NCBI GenBank assembly: GCA_021156225.1
Contig: JAJNBN010000118.1
Coordinates: 1-9,369, forward strand
Length of the DNA stretch: 9,369 nucleotides
Origin: Verrucomicrobiota bacterium
GTDB taxonomy: Bacteria > Verrucomicrobiota > Verrucomicrobiia > Limisphaerales > JAEYXS01
Reading direction: 5' to 3'
How positions within the stretch are numbered: the first letter of the stretch is position 1; each line of letters starts with the position of its first letter. This document shows positions 5,247-9,369 of the stretch, piece after piece. The translations under genes were made by a program, and so were the position numbers. The notes under the pieces were generated by a model, which was given only the letters and a program-made list of their open reading frames with translations, did no database searches and was not told the origin of the DNA.

Positions 5247-7400
5247 TCATGGCTTATGGTTTGTTTTTCTTAATTTATTTAGTTTATCGTTCGCTTTTTT
5301 GACCAAGTCGGCTGGCGCTCCAACCAACTCGATTACCGCAGTGTAATCTTCAATCGCTTTGTCTATCTCGTTTTTATCACTATAAACTAGGCCTCTATTG
5401 GATCGAGCCACGGCTACTTCCGCCGCTGGAATCTCGGACGCTTCAATTACTAATGTACAATCTTCAATAGCCTTTTCTTTTTTCCCCTGAAGGATGTACC
5501 CCGCCGCGCGACTAACACGAGCTTTAGCAAGCACCTCTGCAGAAACATCAGGAAAACCTATCACCACGGTGTAATCTTCCATTGCTTTATCCAGCTCATT
5601 TTTTTTACTATATTGAATACCACGATTAAGCCGCGCTCTAGCAACACTCAACAGCGAAGCTCCCCGCAATTCAATTGCCGCTGTGTAATCCTTAATCGCT
5701 TCTTCAGATTCACCTTTTTCACTGTATATAACTCCGCGATTAAATAGCGCCTGAGAAATCTGTTCCACAGGAGCCCCAATTAAATTGATCACCGCAGTAT
5801 AATCTTCTGCTTCCATTTTAGTATCATTTTTTGTTCCATATGCCAAAGCCCGACCAACCCGCGCTCTCGCAATTTGCGTTACCGGAGCTTCGAACAAATC
5901 AATCACCGCCGTGTAACCTTCAATCCCCTTATCCACGTCCCCTTTTTTGTGGTAGCAGTAAGCCCTGCGGTAAAGCGCAAGAGCCCTCTTATCGACAGGA
6001 AACGATGTCTTGATGTTTACGAGTTGGCTGTAACCAGTTAACGCAGCGTCCCAATCATTATTCGCATAGCTTAAACCAGCTTGCCGTTCCAACTCTTCCC
6101 ATGCGAATTTTCCACTTAACGGCACCGCAAAATGTTTTTGCGCATCTTTCAATCGCTCAATCACTTGCATACGAATCTGTTCAACATCAAGAGGCGCATC
6201 CAAAACCGCATGAACACAGTCACTTTTATCCAATTTTTGACCGCTCTGAACTCCTGACAAGCTCACACACTCAAGCTGCGTAAGCATAGAACGAATAGGG
6301 TTATACAGCATCTCGGTATTCGGTGCTCCAGGACAAAGCAGGCCATGAAGTTCCGCCATAAAACTGCCTCCATCAGCAATCTCCACCCAATAGGCATTGG
6401 GATGCGTGCCAAGAAACCTTCCGACACTCTCTGAAATGCTGCCACCTCCACGTGCAAGCCAGTAGAGGTTATTCGAAAAGGTCTTTGTCTGATTCAACGC
6501 TTCCAACAAGCAATCATCCCAACCACTGTATCCTAAGACTATTACTCCATGGCTTCCCAGATATGCTGCAAGATCTCGAGCATTCTGCTGCTTAAGCAAA
6601 GCAATCTGCTCATCTGTATTGGCCATATAGGGCCGGTGAACACTGCCGTGCGCATAAAACAGGTGCATGGCTGGATGATGATCCGTCTGCAATGCATCGG
6701 CCGACAGAAATTCAGGCCGATCCGTCATATAGTATAGTAGCTGGAACAGTTGAAGCGAGGTCTGCAATAATGGGTCAAAGTTGGTAGTAAAAATGGTGCG
6801 CGCGAACTCGCGTCGCCCAGTGTAGAGCGGCTTTTTATCAGAGCCGGGTTCTCCAGTCCGCTTCTGAAGCGATAGCAGCGAAGCTAGATAAAAATGTGTA
6901 GCGTTGAGCTGCGCAGCGCCGGGCACCATAGTCACCTCACGCATATAGCTTCTGTGCCGCTCCGGTGTATCCAAACCACCAATGCAGGAGGTTTCAAAAA
7001 CGGCTTGATAGGCCGCTGCAATTGAGGCAGCAACCGGAAACCCATCTTCACCTATTTTAATGCCGCTACATTTCGGGTTGCCGGCATTTTCAGCCACGAA
7101 TTGTCGCCAGAACTCCTTCGAGCATTTCTGCCGCAAATCATTTCCTTCATGAGGTGCATCAGGCTCCATTTGCTTCGCCAACCAAAGCGGCACGCTTTTG
7201 TCGTGAATGGTTCCGCTCTTACTATCCGGGAAACCCAGCATTTCCTTCGCCGTCGGCACTACACCAAAGCTAGCGCCAGCACCAAGAATAAGCGTGTAAG
7301 CCGGAGCGTCTGTCTTTTTACCTCGCTTCAATACATCTTCAATTTTTGCGAGCATAGTAGCTCTAGGCATCTTCTTCTTATCAAGGTCTGGATTACTCAT
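5247..7400 (-). CDS. SIR2-like domain protein with C-terminal TPR array; predicted NAD+-consuming defence protein
   Basis: A 717-residue cytoplasmic protein with no signal peptide or membrane segment. The N-terminal half (about 33-355) has the ordered motifs of SIR2-like domains (SIR2_2 type): nucleotide-binding GAGAS at 40-44 in a beta strand-loop context, TTNFD at 205-209, HGS with the catalytic-type His at 251, and LGYSGWDD at 289-296. The Asn (207) and His (251) correspond to residues needed for NAD+ hydrolysis in defence SIR2 proteins such as ThsA and DSR2. Residues ~435-700 are TPRs with an exact 38-residue period and a consensus like KAIEDYTAVIEL.GAP.

The ATG at 7400 is used. An AGGAG at 7415-7419 lies 14 bases upstream of it, rather far. 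A later Met at 11 is possible.

Sampled 60-base stretches are 35-53% GC against 62-67% in flanking genes, suggesting transfer. By family knowledge the likely role is infection-triggered NAD+ depletion, with the TPRs as sensor or oligomerisation part. No partner gene is adjacent. The trigger is unknown. Confidence 0.88.
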   Translation of the reverse strand: MSNPDLDKKKMPRATMLAKIEDVLKRGKKTDAPAYTLILGAGASFGVVPTAKEMLGFPDSKSGTIHDKSVPLWLAKQMEPDAPHEGNDLRQKCSKEFWRQFVAENAGNPKCSGIKIGEDGFPVAASIAAAYQAVFETSCIGGLDTPERHRSYMREVTMVPGAAQLNATHFYLASLLSLQKRTGEPGSDKKPLYTGRREFARTIFTTNFDPLLQTSLQLFQLLYYMTDRPEFLSADALQTDHHPAMHLFYAHGSVHRPYMANTDEQIALLKQQNARDLAAYLGSHGVIVLGYSGWDDCLLEALNQTKTFSNNLYWLARGGGSISESVGRFLGTHPNAYWVEIADGGSFMAELHGLLCPGAPNTEMLYNPIRSMLTQLECVSLSGVQSGQKLDKSDCVHAVLDAPLDVEQIRMQVIERLKDAQKHFAVPLSGKFAWEELERQAGLSYANNDWDAALTGYSQLVNIKTSFPVDKRALALYRRAYCYHKKGDVDKGIEGYTAVIDLFEAPVTQIARARVGRALAYGTKNDTKMEAEDYTAVINLIGAPVEQISQALFNRGVIYSEKGESEEAIKDYTAAIELRGASLLSVARARLNRGIQYSKKNELDKAMEDYTVVIGFPDVSAEVLAKARVSRAAGYILQGKKEKAIEDCTLVIEASEIPAAEVAVARSNRGLVYSDKNEIDKAIEDYTAVIELVGAPADLVKKANDKLNKLRKTNHKP
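5341..6038 (-). repeat. In-gene TPR-coding repeat array, 114-bp period
   Basis: The conserved (E/G)-D/G-Y-T codons recur on the plus-strand coordinate at 5341, 5455, 5569, 5683, 5797 and 5911, exactly 114 bases (38 codons) apart five times. A more diverged unit follows at 6028 (117 bases). The matching protein positions are Y686, C648, Y610, Y572, Y534, Y496 and Y457. The DNA copies have diverged, but each keeps a near-identical 11-mer (GTGTAATCTTC-like on the plus strand). Canonical TPRs are 34 residues. These are TPR-like units with a four-residue longer inter-helix or inter-repeat loop (GAP plus following residues). Confidence 0.9.
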
Positions 7401-7424
7401 GGCGATGATTGAAACTCCTATTCC

Positions 7425-7446
7425 CGTTGTTTGGTTTCAAACAACG
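7425..7446. promoter_or_regulatory. Perfect inverted repeat upstream of the SIR2-TPR gene (possible operator)
   Basis: CGTTGTTTG (7425-7433) and CAAACAACG (7438-7446) are exact inverted copies with a four-base spacer, GTTT. They end 24 bases before the SIR2-TPR start codon and just upstream of the AGGAG at 7415-7419. On the minus strand no T-run follows, so it is a poor terminator for the upstream ligase-TPR gene. An operator for a dimeric regulator, or a leader hairpin that masks the ribosome site, fits better. No regulator gene is adjacent. Confidence 0.45.
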
Positions 7447-7518
7447 CGAGTTTGGCTTACTTAATTCAGGTGTAATCCTCCGTGGATTTAGAAGCCAGCT
7501 ATTTCAAATACCCTTCTA

Positions 7519-8394
7519 CTATTTCTTCAAACCCTCCAGCCTGCCCTTCGCCTCCTCCCACCCCGGCCTCGACTCCAACGCCTTCCGATAACTCACCACC
7601 GCTTCCTCTTTCCGCCCCGCCTGCTCATACGCCAGCCCCAGATTGAAATACACCGTCGCATCCTGTGGATTCAACTCCGCCGCCCGTTGCAGTTCTCTAA
7701 TCGCCACGGGAGCATCCCGCTGCGCCAGATACAACAACCCCAGGTGATGCGGAAACAACGCCTCCCCCGGCAAGATCGCCGCCGCCCGCGTTAAAAACTT
7801 CTCCGCCTCCCCGAACTGCCCCCGCTTCTGCGCACACTGCGAGAGGTAGTAGAGCAACAACGCATCATCCGGCACATACTGCTGCATCAGCTTCAGGTCC
7901 ATCCACGCCTCATCAAACTCACCGAGCTGATATTGCGCCCGCCCCGTCAGCCGTAACGCCTCCAACCGCGTCGGATCACTCTGCTGGATCAGAACTCCCA
8001 ACCGCACCACCTCCGCCCAATCCGCCCGCCGCATCGCCGCCAATTGCTGCTTAAAATACCCATCCGCCTCCCACTGCTTGGAATGCCATACCCCCATCCC
8101 CACCGCCGCCACAATTACGACGAAACCCACCGCCCCGTGCTGCCGGCTTCCAGCCGGCAGAACCAACGCGCCCGCCGAATCACTTCGCCCTTCGCTCCTC
8201 CCTCTTTTCGCACTTTGCAAAACCGCCCCCACCAACACCGCCGCAAACAAAGGTGGAATCTCCCGGTCCAATGGAAAACTAAACAACGAATCCACCGCAA
8301 TCGCCGCCAACGCCGCCAGCGCCCCGATAATCACCACCCTATCCTCCCGCACCTTCGCCCGGATCAGACCCCGACCGTCCCCAGCTCCGCCCAA
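7519..8394 (-). CDS. C-terminal part of O-antigen-ligase/TPR protein, out of frame with its N-terminal part
   Basis: A 291-codon frame ending at TAG 7519-7521. Its nominal start is TTG at 8394, inside the end of the upstream ligase frame. The first ~15 residues are that frame's shadow, so this is probably not an independent gene. Hydrophobic segments lie at about 20-37, 47-60 and 87-103. The VDSLFSFPL motif at 34-42 is typical of the last membrane part of ligases that carry TPRs. Three to four TPRs follow from about 145 to 280, for example PQDATVYFNLGLAYEQAGRKEEA.

In the family, the ligase core and TPRs form one polypeptide. Here a -1 step relative to the ligase frame would be needed. Residues 79-85 (LPAGSRQ) are encoded by a perfect palindrome. 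Either the gene is broken, or the TPR part is translated separately by coupling. I favour a split pseudogene or a sequence error. Confidence 0.75.
   Translation of the reverse strand: MGGAGDGRGLIRAKVREDRVVIIGALAALAAIAVDSLFSFPLDREIPPLFAAVLVGAVLQSAKRGRSEGRSDSAGALVLPAGSRQHGAVGFVVIVAAVGMGVWHSKQWEADGYFKQQLAAMRRADWAEVVRLGVLIQQSDPTRLEALRLTGRAQYQLGEFDEAWMDLKLMQQYVPDDALLLYYLSQCAQKRGQFGEAEKFLTRAAAILPGEALFPHHLGLLYLAQRDAPVAIRELQRAAELNPQDATVYFNLGLAYEQAGRKEEAVVSYRKALESRPGWEEAKGRLEGLKK
8140..8160. repeat. 21-bp palindrome inside coding sequence
   Basis: CTGCCGGCT (8140-8148) and AGCCGGCAG (8152-8160) form a perfect 9-bp stem with a three-base loop. It spans exactly seven codons and encodes LPAGSRQ in the loop between two hydrophobic segments of the ligase-TPR protein. 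Form and size resemble the intergenic hairpin at 4204-4222. It may be a palindromic element that landed in a tolerant linker. Confidence 0.5.
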
Positions 8395-9369
8395 ATCTGC
8401 AGCAGATCATTATGCGTCCGCTCCGGCGAACTATGCGCCAGCTTCGGATCCGTCACCCCCTTCAGCGTCGCCGCCGGATACGCCACTCGCCAGTTGTTCA
8501 GCCCCACGCCCTGCACCGGCTGCTCCCGGATCATCTCCAGCGTGTTCCGCCAATACACCGTTCGCACCGAAACACTGCGCGACGACTTCGCCTGCAACCG
8601 CTCCGCCTCCGTCGTCGTGCTGTCCGGCTCCTCCGCCAGCCCCGTCAGATACGCCCCGATCTCCGGCCACCGCCAGCGTACCCCCTCACGCGTCACATTG
8701 ATCGCCACCGCCCCGATGACCACCGCGAACAACAAACCCTTAAACCGTGTGACACGAATGCTCGGCCGCCACCCACACTTCCACCCCAACCCCACTGCGA
8801 CCACCGCACTCACCACAAACGCGATCCAACATCCCTTCGTGAACGTATGCCCCAGAAACGTGACACATAGTGTGAGCACCAACAAAGCCATCCTGAACTC
8901 CCGTCCGCACCGCGCCAGATACAGCAGCGTCGTCGCCACCGGGATCACCAGCACCATCACCTGCGCCGCCATGTTGCGATTCGCCAGCGTGGCCCCCGGC
9001 ACGATCGCCTGCGGCACCCATGCCCACCCAAACCACGCTTGCGCCAGCCCGATGATCGCCACGATCACCCCACTTCCCGCCATCGCCCACAGCAAAGCTC
9101 TCAAACGCTCCGGCGTCAGCTCCACTTGCCACACCACCCACCCGATCATCACACACGCCACCCACTGCCACCACGTCCACCACCCCAACCACGGATTCAC
9201 CGACCACAGCAACGAAGCCAGCGCCCACAACAAAAACGCACAGATGAAAAACGCCAACGGCTGCGGCAACCGCACCACCCGCCCCCGCCAAAACGCCAAG
9301 CCCACCAACACCAACGCCCCCACCTGGATCAAAGCCCGCTTCGGCACGCTCAAGCTATCGTAGAGTTCC
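8364..9369 (-). CDS. O-antigen ligase family membrane protein (Wzy_C type), 5' end outside window, 3' end truncated by frame change
   Basis: The frame is open through the right edge (ELYDSLSVPKRAL... before any credible start), so the gene begins outside the window. About 334 residues are visible. They are rich in membrane helices, roughly eight, for example LAFFICAFLLWALASLLW and AGSGVIVAIIGLAQAW. Family marks are LANRNMAAQ, comparable to the NRN motif of O-antigen ligase/PglL-type proteins, and the later QGVGLNNW...THNDLLQIWAELGTVG block of the Wzy_C domain.

These integral inner-membrane enzymes transfer or polymerise lipid-linked glycans in the periplasm. The frame stops at TGA 8364-8366 right after ELGTVGV, where relatives normally continue with another membrane helix and then TPRs. 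The continuation is found in another frame downstream (7519-8394). Activity is therefore doubtful. It could also be an assembly error at the C-run 8369-8372. Confidence 0.85.
   Translation of the reverse strand, partial: ELYDSLSVPKRALIQVGALVLVGLAFWRGRVVRLPQPLAFFICAFLLWALASLLWSVNPWLGWWTWWQWVACVMIGWVVWQVELTPERLRALLWAMAGSGVIVAIIGLAQAWFGWAWVPQAIVPGATLANRNMAAQVMVLVIPVATTLLYLARCGREFRMALLVLTLCVTFLGHTFTKGCWIAFVVSAVVAVGLGWKCGWRPSIRVTRFKGLLFAVVIGAVAINVTREGVRWRWPEIGAYLTGLAEEPDSTTTEAERLQAKSSRSVSVRTVYWRNTLEMIREQPVQGVGLNNWRVAYPAATLKGVTDPKLAHSSPERTHNDLLQIWAELGTVGV

Noticed and set aside
5341..6038. Regular 114-base spacing considered as a CRISPR-like or non-coding tandem array.
   Set aside because: The units are in a continuous reading frame, diverged at the DNA level and conserved as TPR protein units; there are no identical repeats with unique spacers.
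8044..9363. A 439-residue open frame on the plus strand opposite the ligase gene.
   Set aside because: Low-complexity Thr/His/Pro/Arg product without motifs; the minus strand encodes recognisable ligase and TPR sequence.

Overview
The window suggests a member of the Verrucomicrobiota, or at least of the Planctomycetes-Verrucomicrobia-Chlamydiae group. The main evidence is the 3.4 kb gene on the minus strand at 313-3693. It joins an N-terminal 'Pirellula/Verrucomicrobium type' dehydrogenase-like propeller, a HEAT-repeat middle and a C-terminal CxxCH haem domain, an arrangement typical of that group. GC-rich coding DNA and intergenic spacers full of short perfect palindromes fit the same assignment. 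The exact genus cannot be told from this sequence.

Layout, left to right. (1) 1-243, plus strand: the 3' end of a YlbF-family gene with a cysteine-rich tail. (2) 264-295: a strong hairpin that can terminate transcription from both sides of a convergent gene pair. (3) 313-3693, minus strand: the large exported haem-binding protein. (4) 3694-4389: a long divergent intergenic region with a triplet repeat, two DnaA-box-like sites in an AT-rich patch and a REP-like hairpin. (5) 4390-4806, plus strand: a small conserved-looking hypothetical gene. (6) 4807-5246: a spacer made largely of consecutive stem-loops, probably a composite extragenic palindromic element. (7) 5247-7400, minus strand: a SIR2-TPR protein, clearly lower in GC than its neighbours, with a perfect inverted repeat just upstream of its start. 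(8) 7519-9369, minus strand: an O-antigen-ligase/TPR gene split by a frame change at about 8364-8394. Its 5' end lies outside the window.

The genes do not form an obvious single pathway. The haem protein is probably an exported electron-transfer or oxidoreductase component. The ligase-TPR locus belongs to cell-surface glycan assembly and looks damaged. The most notable locus is the SIR2-TPR gene. It keeps the motif set of the NAD+-consuming SIR2 domains used in anti-phage defence, is fused to a C-terminal array of TPRs with an exact 38-residue period, has no recognisable partner gene beside it, and sits next to palindromic repeats and a broken gene. It is a good candidate for a single-gene abortive-infection type defence protein acquired by transfer, but that function is inferred, not shown.
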